From GCA-2733415 sp049614485 (GTDB lineage Bacteria > Bacteroidota > Bacteroidia > Flavobacteriales > Flavobacteriaceae), in NCBI GenBank assembly GCA_049614485.1, contig JBMZDR010000004.1, positions 60,322 through 124,321 on the forward strand: DNA of 64,000 nucleotides, in the 5' to 3' direction. Below, piece after piece: positions 36,212 to 45,063 of this stretch (position 1 is the first letter of the stretch; every line of letters starts with the position of its first letter). The position numbers were made by a program, and so were the translations under genes. A model generated the notes under the pieces. It searched no databases. It worked only from the letters and a program-made list of their open reading frames with translations, and was not told the DNA's origin.

Positions 36212-37945
36212 ATGAAATATATAGTACTATTTTTTTTCGGTTTATATAGTGTGTTTAGTGTAGCTCAAATAGGTGTTGGAACTACTAGTCCAGTTAGTAG
36301 CTCAGCTCTACATGTAGAAAGTACCTCACAAGGAGTTTTAATTCCGCGTATGAACCAGGCTCAACGCAATGCTATTGCAAGTCCTGCAACTGGGTTGCTA
36401 ATTTATCAAACTGATGTATCTCAAGGGTTTTATTATTTTGACGGAGCAGTATGGCGTACATTTGGAGCTGGTTCAGGCTGGATGTATTCAGGAAACACTG
36501 GGACAAATGATGCTACAAACATACTTGGTACAACAGATAATCAAGATTTTGTTGTTGGTACAAATAACAGTGAAATAATTAGAGTGTCAGCAAACGGAAA
36601 TGTTGGGTTTAATACTACAACACCTTCTACTAAGCTTCATGTTATAAGTCCTGTTTATAACCCTGCTGTATTGTTTGATGATAGTTTTGAAGATTCGACT
36701 ATAGCTCCCTTTTCAACAGGAGGTGATGCTAACTGGGTAATTACTACGGCTGCAGGTGAGTATAATGCTGCAAGTGGTAGTCTTGTTGCTGCTAAAAGTG
36801 GGAATATATCAGATAATCAAATAACCTGGATAGAAGGTACAATGACCATACCAGCTGGAGGGGCAACCATTGAATTTGCTTATAAAACATCAACAGAGAA
36901 TAATTATGATAAACTTTTTTTTAAAATAGATGGTGTTACTCAGTCTGGTGCTTCATGGGACGGTTCTACTCCGTGGACAACAGTTTCTTATCCTGTAACA
37001 GCTGGAACACATACCTTTAGGTGGGAGTATGATAAAGATACTTCAGCTTCTAGTGGTGCTGATGAGGTGTATATAGATGACGTTAAAGTATTAGGGCCTG
37101 TACCGTCAACACCTCCAGTACTGCAAATAGTAGATGGTACTGAAGGTGCTGGAAAAATGCTTGTAACAGATGCTAATGGTGTAGCAAATTGGCAAGTGGT
37201 TACTCCTGCCGGTGGAGGAGATACTGATTGGCTATTTGCTAGTGGTAGTACCTTTGCTGACCCTGTATACCATGTAGGTCCTGTAATGGTTGGTTTAAAT
37301 ATGGTTACCTCACATACGTTACATGTATGGGAAGAAGATGCAATTTATACAGACTCTGGTACTAATGCAGAATCGGATATCAATATAGGGTACTTTGAAA
37401 TACAAGATCAAGCGCCTTTATCACCAAATATGGGGAATTTTACTTTTGATGGTGGAGTAGATAATATTCTACCTGTAACCTCAGATGCTTATAGTTTGGG
37501 GTCTTCTACAAGAATGTGGAAAGATGTCTTTACAGGGGGTGGAGTATTAACTTCTTCTGATAGGAATTTAAAAGAGGATATTAAACCAATTACTTATGGT
37601 TTAGAGGAGTTGTTACAATTAAAAACCATTTCATATGTGTGGAAGAATGATAAAATTTCTGATTTTTCAATTCCAGAGGATGAAAAAGAACTTAAAATAG
37701 GTTTTGTAGCGCAAGAGTTGTTGCAAATTATCCCAGAAGTAGTTGTAACACATCAATGGAAAGAATATGAAGAAAACCCAGGTGTTTTGGTAAAAGAGGA
37801 AAATGATTTTCTTGGTGTACGTTATAATGATTTAATTCCTGTAGCTATAAAGGCGGTACAAGAACAGCAAAAAAAGATTGAAGATATTGAGAAATTAAAT
37901 GCAGAGATAAAAGAACAAATTAAAACACTTAAAAAATTGAATTAG
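36212..37945 (+). CDS. Secreted fibre protein with S74 domain and jelly-roll insert (module 1, gene C)
   Basis: The 577-residue protein has a signal peptide to SVAQ, then VGTTSPVSSSALHVEST and YYFDGAVWRTFGAG. A ~140-residue insert (about residues 150-295) has alternating beta strands, WIEGTMTIPAGGATIEFAYK and HTFRWEYDKDTSASSGADEV, read in pieces. It resembles a MAM/lectin-like jelly-roll and could bind a ligand. The S74 domain begins at Ser449 (TSSDRNLKED, Lys454). A terminator follows at 38022. It is the last gene of module 1. Its counterpart at 43209-44864 has the same insert type. Confidence 0.86.
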   Translation: MKYIVLFFFGLYSVFSVAQIGVGTTSPVSSSALHVESTSQGVLIPRMNQAQRNAIASPATGLLIYQTDVSQGFYYFDGAVWRTFGAGSGWMYSGNTGTNDATNILGTTDNQDFVVGTNNSEIIRVSANGNVGFNTTTPSTKLHVISPVYNPAVLFDDSFEDSTIAPFSTGGDANWVITTAAGEYNAASGSLVAAKSGNISDNQITWIEGTMTIPAGGATIEFAYKTSTENNYDKLFFKIDGVTQSGASWDGSTPWTTVSYPVTAGTHTFRWEYDKDTSASSGADEVYIDDVKVLGPVPSTPPVLQIVDGTEGAGKMLVTDANGVANWQVVTPAGGGDTDWLFASGSTFADPVYHVGPVMVGLNMVTSHTLHVWEEDAIYTDSGTNAESDINIGYFEIQDQAPLSPNMGNFTFDGGVDNILPVTSDAYSLGSSTRMWKDVFTGGGVLTSSDRNLKEDIKPITYGLEELLQLKTISYVWKNDKISDFSIPEDEKELKIGFVAQELLQIIPEVVVTHQWKEYEENPGVLVKEENDFLGVRYNDLIPVAIKAVQEQQKKIEDIEKLNAEIKEQIKTLKKLN

Positions 37946-38021
37946 TAAACATTAAGTGTTTTTAGGTAAAACAGCCAAATATTTCGGGTAATTTATAGGC
38001 TGTTTGTTAATTGAGTGAAAT

Positions 38022-38060
38022 TGGCCAGCATTTCGGGTTTGCTGGCCATTCATTTTTTTT
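38022..38060 (+). terminator. Terminator of fibre module 1
   Basis: TGGCCAGCA pairs with TGCTGGCCA (38040-38048) around a TTTCGGGTT loop, followed by an eight-T run. Hairpins of the same design end module 2. The remaining gap 37946-38159 holds another small CAGCC/GGCTG stem and nothing else I recognise. Confidence 0.88.
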
Positions 38061-38159
38061 GTCTACTACCAAGTTATGTAAAAAAATTAATTTAAAGAAA
38101 TTTTTTACTATAATTTTAAAGTGTTACAAATCAAGGATGTACAAATTTAAAGTGATTTC

Positions 38160-40058
38160 TTATATATTTTTAATAAAATCATATAAGTAAACCCCTTTTG
38201 GGACGTTCATTTTTTTACGCAATGTATGTCTGTAGTTGTCAACACTGGCTTTTGTAATATTTAGTTGAATCCCAATTTGCTTTGAGGCTAAATTCATACT
38301 AACAAGTGCTGCAACTCTTTTTTCTTTCTCAGTTAATTCAGGGTATAATTCTATTAGTTTATGATAAAACGCATCCTTGGTGTTATCTGCAACTGAATAC
38401 AGTGAAACTTTCTCTTTGTTTTGTTCAATGTTATTGTTTAAAAATATAAGTAAACTACTTAAGTTTTTATTGTCAATATTCTTGTCTGATGTTAAAGATT
38501 TTATTTTCTTTCTTAAAGCTACTAATAATTCATTTTTTTCTGAAATATGTAATGCAAAATCAGTAATTTGCTTGTTTTTGAAGTCAATTTCACGATCAAG
38601 TTGATTTTGTTTTGTAGCCTGAAGTTCTTGTTTAACCTTCCAGGTCTCCCTTCTTGAGTTTCGTAAGTGTTTTCTGCGCTGGTAAATTAAAAAAACAATA
38701 ATGAGCATTGCTAAAGCCGCAACAATAAGTAATATGTTAAAAAGCTTTGATGTTTCAGCTCTTGCAGTAACTACGGATAATTTATCGTCTTTGTTTTTTA
38801 AATCATGTTTAATTTTTGAATAATCAAATTCAGCCTGCAATACGCGCACTTGTATAGCTTGTTGCACGCTATTGATACTGTCTTGTAAACGAATTAATTC
38901 TTCTTGGGTAGTAGATGATTTTTTATAATTATTTGTAGCCTTGTATATTTTTGAAAGTGCTTTATGCAGTTCTATTTTTTCTTTAGGGTTTAGTTTGTGA
39001 TACTTGTTTTTTAGCTCATTTTCCAACAATAAAATTGCCTCTTTGTTCTTTTTGTTGGCGTAGGCTAGATCAGCTTTGGCTAAAATAATATCAGTTTTGT
39101 TAATGTTTATTGTGTTGGCTAAAGTAACAGCTTCTTTTAAATAGCCCTCAGCTTTTTGTATGCGATGTAATTTTGTGTAAACTTTTCCTAAATAAGTTAT
39201 CGCTTCTATAACACCTGAATTAAACTTTATACTTTCGCCTTGTTGTTTTCCTTTTTCAAGAAAAATTATAGCTGTTTGGTAATCTTCTTTTTTGTAATAC
39301 GTAATCCCTAAGTTTGTATTGCAAATGGCTATACCTAACTGGTCATTTTTAGTTGTATAAATATCTTTTGATAAATTGTAATACTCTATGGCTTTGTCAA
39401 GATCATTTTGGCGACTACTTACGGTAGCCATAATGTTGTAGCAGTCAGCTAATGTAGAGGTTTGATCGTTAGTATTAGCAGTTTTTATTGATTCGTTTAG
39501 GTGTTTCATTGCCATTGTGTAATTGTCCATTTTTAAATACAAATACGCAATGTCGTTTAACACTAAGGATTTTACTTCTTTGTTTTTTATGCCAGGTTCA
39601 TTGTATAGATCTTTTGCTTTAAGCAAAAATTGTAATGCTTCTTCAGATTTTTTTTCCTTTGTGTATATAGCAGCTAATAACCTGTAGCAGGCACCAATTT
39701 TTATTTTCTGATTACCACATTTTTCATAATGTTTTATAGCAAGCAGGGCAAATTCATGAGCTTTATCATCATTGCTTTTGGTGTAGAATGCCCAAGCCAT
39801 GGCGATGGAGGCATTAGCAATACCTAAATTGTATGAGTTATTTTTTGAGATGTCAAGTGATTGTTGTGCAAAATGGAGTGAAGAGTCTGAGTGTTTTCTT
39901 CGGTAGGTTTGTGCGAGCTTAAAAAGTAAATCGGCTTTTTTAGAGGCAACGTGTTCTCTTTTAATTAAACTCTTAAGACTGTCGTTTTTTGCTTGTCCAA
40001 TGGTTTTTTGTGTTGTTAATAAAAATGCTATTATAAAAATTAATTGAACAGCTCTCAT
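38160..40058 (-). CDS. Membrane-spanning TPR regulator with LuxR-type HTH (module 2)
   Basis: This 632-residue paralogue of the protein at 31650-33533 has the same parts: a signal peptide, eight or so TPR repeats, a transmembrane helix near residues 439-460, a coiled linker and a C-terminal HTH (LTEKEKRVAALV...SKQIGIQ...SVDNYRHTLRKKM). The two match closely along their length, including DLYNEPGIKNKEVK versus DLYDGLDLKNKEVK. The divergent fibre genes from 40198 are its probable targets. The TPR face differs in many residues, so each copy may sense a different partner. Confidence 0.88.
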   Translation of the reverse strand: MRAVQLIFIIAFLLTTQKTIGQAKNDSLKSLIKREHVASKKADLLFKLAQTYRRKHSDSSLHFAQQSLDISKNNSYNLGIANASIAMAWAFYTKSNDDKAHEFALLAIKHYEKCGNQKIKIGACYRLLAAIYTKEKKSEEALQFLLKAKDLYNEPGIKNKEVKSLVLNDIAYLYLKMDNYTMAMKHLNESIKTANTNDQTSTLADCYNIMATVSSRQNDLDKAIEYYNLSKDIYTTKNDQLGIAICNTNLGITYYKKEDYQTAIIFLEKGKQQGESIKFNSGVIEAITYLGKVYTKLHRIQKAEGYLKEAVTLANTININKTDIILAKADLAYANKKNKEAILLLENELKNKYHKLNPKEKIELHKALSKIYKATNNYKKSSTTQEELIRLQDSINSVQQAIQVRVLQAEFDYSKIKHDLKNKDDKLSVVTARAETSKLFNILLIVAALAMLIIVFLIYQRRKHLRNSRRETWKVKQELQATKQNQLDREIDFKNKQITDFALHISEKNELLVALRKKIKSLTSDKNIDNKNLSSLLIFLNNNIEQNKEKVSLYSVADNTKDAFYHKLIELYPELTEKEKRVAALVSMNLASKQIGIQLNITKASVDNYRHTLRKKMNVPKGVYLYDFIKNI

Positions 40059-40152
40059 TTTTGGGATAAAATTTTATAATTCGGGTGTAAGTATACAAAA
40101 AATTAGTAAAATATGAGTCCTATTTTGCACACTTATGAGTTTAATGTAGTGG

Positions 40153-40179
40153 TTTGAAATCAGTACTGTGCTAGATTTG
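40153..40179 (+). promoter_or_regulatory. Promoter of fibre module 2
   Basis: TTTG at 40153-40156 and TAGATTTG at 40172-40179 resemble the Bacteroidota -33/-7 pair, with a 15-base gap that is slightly short. The core CTAGATTTGCCT is shared with module 1. It places transcription start after the in-frame GTG at 40168, so the real start of the gene is ATG 40198. Confidence 0.6.
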
Positions 40180-40197
40180 CCTGAAAACAACAATACA

Positions 40198-41436
40198 ATG
40201 AAACAACACTTAATACTTTACCTCTTTTTTATAGTGTGTATCCATTCATATGGCCAAGTTGGTATTGGTACAAATACACCAGCACCTAGTTCTGCACTAG
40301 ATATTTCCAGTACAACTTCAGGATTGTTAGTGTCAAAAATGACGCAAGCTCAAAAAAATGCAATTACGAGTCCGGCAACAGGTTTACTAGTTTATCAAAC
40401 TAATGGTACGCCTGGTTTCTATTATTACAACGGCGCTTCTTGGGTAACCTTTGGTGGTGGCTCTGGTTGGTCTTTAACAGGTGATGCTAGTACTGCTGTA
40501 GGTACAGAAAAGGTAGGAACATTAGATGCACAAGATGTGGTTATTATTGCTAATAATAGTGAAGCAATGCGTATTGATGCAACTGGTTTAATAGGTATAG
40601 GTACAGCAACACCGTCACATAGTTTACATATTAATGGTACTGCACCAGTGTTACGAATTGAAGATGGAAACCAAGCTTTAAATCGTGTGTTAACCTCAGA
40701 TGCAAATGGAAATGCTTATTGGGGGTCTTCAGCATCGTTATCATCTGGTGATGCTGACTGGGTATTTCTTAGCGGGTCAACATTATCTGATCAAGTGTAT
40801 CATGATGGTCCTGTGGTAATTGGACGTACAGGTACTACAACACATGAGTTAGATATTGATAATGGTCTAGCTACAGGGACAACATTTGCTGTTGGTGATG
40901 TAGAAGTGATTACAGATGGAAATAATGCATCTCAATTTAGTCATAGAGTAGTTCCAGAATCAGATGATTTCTATGGGTTAGGTTCTTCAACCTATCGCTG
41001 GAGAGATATTTGGGCAGTGAACACTGCAGTACAAACGTCTGATGCTCGTGAAAAAATAAACACAGAAGACTTGAACTACGGCTTAAAGGAGTTAATGTTA
41101 TTAAAGCCTGTTACCTATAAATGGAAAAATGAGCAGGTAGGTACTGTAGCTTTACCAAATAAAGATAAAAGAACCATTGTCGGATTACTAGCTCAAGATG
41201 TGCAAAAGGTAATTCCAGAAGTGGTGTATGCGTATGATTGGCATCCGAAAAGTGAAGCAGAAAAAGATGTATACGTTCAAATAACATCTGAAAGAATTGG
41301 TATGAATTTTAATGAGTTGATACCTGTTCTTGTAAAAGCAAAACAAGAACAACATGCTAATTTGATAAGTTTAAAAGAAAAAAATCAAGCGCTTATAGAA
41401 AAACTAGAAGCGCTAAAAAAAGCAAAAAATAAATAA
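40198..41436 (+). CDS. Secreted fibre protein with S74 chaperone domain (module 2, gene A)
   Basis: The 412-residue product is the counterpart of 33671-34921. It has a signal peptide (to HSYGQ), VGIGTNTPAPSSALDIS, LLVSKMTQAQKNAI and YYNGASWVTFGGG. The S74 domain shows Ser281 and Lys286 in QTSDAREKIN and a GLKELMLLKPVTYKWKNE core. It ends in a coiled coil rich in Glu, Lys and Leu. I use ATG 40198 rather than the upstream GTG, because the promoter -7 box lies inside the longer frame. Confidence 0.87.
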   Translation: MKQHLILYLFFIVCIHSYGQVGIGTNTPAPSSALDISSTTSGLLVSKMTQAQKNAITSPATGLLVYQTNGTPGFYYYNGASWVTFGGGSGWSLTGDASTAVGTEKVGTLDAQDVVIIANNSEAMRIDATGLIGIGTATPSHSLHINGTAPVLRIEDGNQALNRVLTSDANGNAYWGSSASLSSGDADWVFLSGSTLSDQVYHDGPVVIGRTGTTTHELDIDNGLATGTTFAVGDVEVITDGNNASQFSHRVVPESDDFYGLGSSTYRWRDIWAVNTAVQTSDAREKINTEDLNYGLKELMLLKPVTYKWKNEQVGTVALPNKDKRTIVGLLAQDVQKVIPEVVYAYDWHPKSEAEKDVYVQITSERIGMNFNELIPVLVKAKQEQHANLISLKEKNQALIEKLEALKKAKNK

Positions 41437-41437
41437 T

Positions 41438-43177
41438 ATGAAAAGATTCATAACCAGTGTTGTATTTTTTGTGAGTTTAAGTACAACAGTTTTTTCTCAA
41501 GTAGGTATTGGTACTGTAACACCAGATGCCAGTGCCATGCTGCAAATTGATAATACTGAAAAAGGTATTTTAGTGCCAAGAATGACAGCTGCTCAAAAAA
41601 CAGCCATAGCCACGCCAGCTACGGGTTTACTAATTTACCAAACAAATGGTGCCAGTGGGTTTTATTACTATAATGGAACGGCATGGGTGACTTTTGGAGG
41701 TGGCACAGCTTGGGATATTTTAGGAAACTCTGGTACAACACCAGCAGCAAATATGTTAGGAACCACTGATGCGGAAGATTTAAGTATAGTTACAAACAAT
41801 GCAGAAGCAATTAGAGTAACTTCAGCAGGAAATGTAGGTGTAGCAATAACAGCTCCTACAGCTATGATGACGGTGACAAGCTCTGACGTTGTTGATGTAT
41901 TTCAAGATTTCGAAGGATTATCAACAGGTAATCTGACAACATCTACTGCATCAAATCCATATTATATTGATAACAATACAGGTGGTTGTAACGCAAATGA
42001 TGGATGGAAAATAGAAACATTTAATGCGTCAGGAGGTTGTGCGGGCTGTTCTGGTAACAGGGCTATAATAGATTATGGAGCTTCTGATTGTGATCAAGAT
42101 GCCACTTTAGTGGTTTCTCTCGGTGTAATAAATGCAACAGCATTAGATGTGTCTTTTGACTATAATTATGATGATTATGATGGAGTTGATCAATTTACCG
42201 TAACTATTTACAATGAAACAACCACAGCGGTACATGCAACATTACTTGGACCGTTAACAGGAGATCAACAAGGGTTTTTTAGTCAGAATATAACAGGCTT
42301 AACTGCAGGAAATACATATTCTATTCGATTCAATTATATAGGGGATTACGGTTATGGAGTAACAGTAGATAATGTTCGTGCAAGTGATTCGAATCCTGTG
42401 CTTCGAATACAAGATGGTAATGAAGCTAGCGGCTACGTAATGCTTTCAGACACTAATGGTAACGGTACATGGACAGATACTTCTACATTAGCAGTTGGTG
42501 ATGATGATTGGGGTTTTGCAGCGGGAGGAACAACAAATATTGATCCGGTATACAGATTAGGTAATGTTACAATAGGTAATACGGCAGCACCATTTACTGA
42601 TTTAGATGTAGAAGAGTCTACCAAAGATGGTGATGATACAGAAATAGGAATTGGTTCTGATGAGTATTTTCTTGATCGTTTAAGTGAAACGTCAATTAGT
42701 CATAGCATTTTGCCAACCGTATCAGCAAGTGTTAGTATGGGGTCATTGGCAAATAGATGGGATGAAATTTATGCCACTAATTCACTAATAAGTACTTCTG
42801 ATAAAAGGGAAAAATCAAATATTAACGCGCTTGATAATGGGTTAGAAACTTTGTTAGCATTACGTCCTGTATCTTACAAATGGAAAAATAAAATATACGG
42901 AAAAACAGTGCTTACAAATGAACAAAAACGCACTAAAATAGGTTTTTTAGCACAAGATTTACAAAAAGTTCTACCAGAAATTGTTGAAGACACACATTGG
43001 GTGAAAGCTACAAGCGGTAAAGATGCGTATGTAAAAAAACAAGCAGATCGCTTAGGGGTACGTTATGCAGAAATTATACCAGTAGTTGTTAAAGCTACTC
43101 AAGAGCATCAAGCGCTTATTAATGAGGTTAAAGCACAACAGCAACAAATAGAATCTTTACTAAAGGAATTAGAATAA
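41438..43177 (+). CDS. Secreted fibre protein with S74 domain and cysteine-bearing insert (module 2, gene B)
   Basis: The 579-residue protein pairs with 34929-36191 at both ends. A ~160-residue beta-rich insert (about residues 145-310) is added. It has six cysteines, among them GGCNANDGWK and GGCAGCSGNRA. It also has a DYNYDDYDGVDQF segment that may bind calcium, and ends at the same YGVTVDNVRASD type of strand as jelly-roll domains. The S74 domain holds Ser454 and Lys459 (STSDKREKSN). It starts one base after gene A. The insert suggests a different ligand for this fibre. Confidence 0.86.
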   Translation: MKRFITSVVFFVSLSTTVFSQVGIGTVTPDASAMLQIDNTEKGILVPRMTAAQKTAIATPATGLLIYQTNGASGFYYYNGTAWVTFGGGTAWDILGNSGTTPAANMLGTTDAEDLSIVTNNAEAIRVTSAGNVGVAITAPTAMMTVTSSDVVDVFQDFEGLSTGNLTTSTASNPYYIDNNTGGCNANDGWKIETFNASGGCAGCSGNRAIIDYGASDCDQDATLVVSLGVINATALDVSFDYNYDDYDGVDQFTVTIYNETTTAVHATLLGPLTGDQQGFFSQNITGLTAGNTYSIRFNYIGDYGYGVTVDNVRASDSNPVLRIQDGNEASGYVMLSDTNGNGTWTDTSTLAVGDDDWGFAAGGTTNIDPVYRLGNVTIGNTAAPFTDLDVEESTKDGDDTEIGIGSDEYFLDRLSETSISHSILPTVSASVSMGSLANRWDEIYATNSLISTSDKREKSNINALDNGLETLLALRPVSYKWKNKIYGKTVLTNEQKRTKIGFLAQDLQKVLPEIVEDTHWVKATSGKDAYVKKQADRLGVRYAEIIPVVVKATQEHQALINEVKAQQQQIESLLKELE

Positions 43178-43208
43178 AGATTAAATATTCATGTTTAAAA
43201 TTAATGTA

Positions 43209-44864
43209 ATGAGAAAATATATAACATACCTCTTACTATTGTGTGTAATTACAGTTACCGCACAAGTTGGAATTGGAACAAACACCCCTGATGCAAGTTC
43301 AGCACTTCACGTAGTTAGTACTGATAGTGGAGTTTTAATACCTCGAATGACTCAAGCTCAAAAAAATGCTATAACATCTCCAGCTACGGGTTTGTTAATA
43401 TATCAAACAAATACCACACCTGGATTTTATTATTATAACGGAACGGCATGGGTGAGTTTTGGAGCAGGTAACGGATGGGCGTTGACAGGTAACACAGGTA
43501 CAAATGATACTACTAATGTTTTGGGTACCACAGATGCACAAGACTTTATTGTAGGAACAAATAATAATGAGGTAATGCGTGTAGCGTCCTCTGGTAACGT
43601 AGGTTTAAACACAACAAATCCATCTGCTAAGCTGCATATAGTTTCAGGAGTACCTTCAGTCACGTTACTAAATGGTAATTTTGAAGGAGGCACTATTGCC
43701 CCTTTCACAAGTGGAGGCGATGCAAATTGGGTTAACACTAATACCGCAGATGAGTTTTATGCAGGTACACGAGGCGCAAAAAATGGAAACATAAATGATA
43801 ATGAACAGTCATGGATAGAAACTACTGCTACCATACCTGCTGCTGGCGCTACATTAACTTTTGCAGTACGTACTTCATGTGAATCTTTTGATGATTTTGA
43901 GTTTGAAATTGATGGTGTTTTTCAAGAGTCATGGGACGGTGATACACCATGGACAACCGCCAGTTATCCGTTAACTGCTGGAACGTATACTTTTAGGTGG
44001 ACTTATGACAAGGATGGTTCTACTTCTAGTTTAAATGATGAAGTGTATTTAGATGAAGTATTAATTATTACGAACCCAGGAAGCACTTTACAAGTAATTG
44101 ATGGAAATCAAGCACAAAATAAGGTATTAACCTCTGATGCTACAGGTGTAGCAACTTGGCAGGTGCCAACGCCATCTCCTAGCTCAGATACTGATTGGGC
44201 TTTTAATAGCGGAAGTTCAAGTATAGATCCGATTTACCATCAAGGTAACGTAATGATAGGACGTAATGCTGTATCTGCATATAATTTACACGTATGGGAC
44301 GGAATAGGAACTTCAGGTACTACTATAGGAATTGGATCTGTTGAGGACATGTTAGATGGTGTTGCAGAGTTTCAGTTTAATAATATGTTAACTCCAGTTA
44401 CAGATAACAGTTATGATGTGGGGTCGTCATTACAACGTTGGTCAGTTATTTATTCAGGAAATGGTGTAATAAACACTTCAGATAAAAATTTAAAGACAGC
44501 TATTAAACCATTACAATATGGTTTAAATGAAGTATTACAATTAGAGCCTGTATCTTTTAAATGGAAAGAAGAAAAACACAATGATTTTGTTATTCCTAAT
44601 TCTGATAAAGGAACTAAGTTAGGGTTTATAGCCCAGGAAGTACAGCAAATTATCCCAGAAGTAGTTGTAACGCATCAATGGAAAGAATATGAAGAAAACC
44701 CAGGTGTTTTGGTGAAAGAGGAGAATGACCGATTAGGGATGCGTTATAGTGATATGATTCCGGTAACAATAAAAGCAATACAAGAGCAACAAGCTATAAT
44801 TGAAGAGCTTGAAGAACAAAATAAAAAATTAGAAAAGGCCATAAAGAAACTTGAAATGCCTTAG
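43209..44864 (+). CDS. Secreted fibre protein with S74 domain and jelly-roll insert (module 2, gene C)
   Basis: The 551-residue protein corresponds to 36212-37945. It carries a signal peptide, VGIGTNTPDASSALHVVST, YYNGTAWVSFGAG, and a jelly-roll-like insert near residues 150-290 (TAGTYTFRWTYDKDGSTSS). The S74 domain has Ser424 and Lys429 in NTSDKNLKTA. A run of 84 bases (44645-44728) matches module 1 gene C at all but three positions. ATG 43209 gives a normal signal peptide; an upstream ATG at 43191 is possible. Two terminator hairpins follow. Confidence 0.86.
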   Translation: MRKYITYLLLLCVITVTAQVGIGTNTPDASSALHVVSTDSGVLIPRMTQAQKNAITSPATGLLIYQTNTTPGFYYYNGTAWVSFGAGNGWALTGNTGTNDTTNVLGTTDAQDFIVGTNNNEVMRVASSGNVGLNTTNPSAKLHIVSGVPSVTLLNGNFEGGTIAPFTSGGDANWVNTNTADEFYAGTRGAKNGNINDNEQSWIETTATIPAAGATLTFAVRTSCESFDDFEFEIDGVFQESWDGDTPWTTASYPLTAGTYTFRWTYDKDGSTSSLNDEVYLDEVLIITNPGSTLQVIDGNQAQNKVLTSDATGVATWQVPTPSPSSDTDWAFNSGSSSIDPIYHQGNVMIGRNAVSAYNLHVWDGIGTSGTTIGIGSVEDMLDGVAEFQFNNMLTPVTDNSYDVGSSLQRWSVIYSGNGVINTSDKNLKTAIKPLQYGLNEVLQLEPVSFKWKEEKHNDFVIPNSDKGTKLGFIAQEVQQIIPEVVVTHQWKEYEENPGVLVKEENDRLGMRYSDMIPVTIKAIQEQQAIIEELEEQNKKLEKAIKKLEMP

Positions 44865-44927
44865 TCTTTAAAGTGATAAAACTATTAATACGATTGTTTT
44901 CGGTTAATTTTTAATTTGGGTGAGATT

Positions 44928-44965
44928 GGTCAGTTTTGTTGGGATTGCTGACCTTTCTTTTTTTT
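44928..44965 (+). terminator. First terminator of fibre module 2
   Basis: GGTCAG pairs with CTGACC at 44948-44953, followed by TTTC and an eight-T run. Confidence 0.75.
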
Positions 44966-44970
44966 GTGAG

Positions 44971-45003
44971 AAGGTCAGCAATTCGGGATTGCTGACCTTT
45001 CTT
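44971..45003 (+). terminator. Second hairpin of module 2, tandem copy of the first
   Basis: AAGGTCAGCAAT pairs perfectly with ATTGCTGACCTT (44988-44999) around a TCGGG loop. GGGATTGCTGACCTTTCTT occurs at both 44941-44959 and 44985-45003, so the hairpins are a short tandem duplication. It may serve transcripts arriving from either side. Confidence 0.8.
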
Positions 45004-45063
45004 AGTTAAAGAATCTCTTAAAATTTTAATTAATTTAACATGTTTAAAAAGAGGAGCGAGTAA

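Noticed and set aside
40168..40197. GTG start for the module 2 gene A
   Set aside because: The -7 promoter box lies within this extension, so it would not be fully transcribed.
33671..44864. Prophage or phage tail cluster, suggested by tail-fibre-like domains
   Set aside because: All six proteins have signal peptides, the regulators are cellular, and no capsid, portal, integrase or lysis gene is present. A phage origin of the domain is possible, but not a prophage here.
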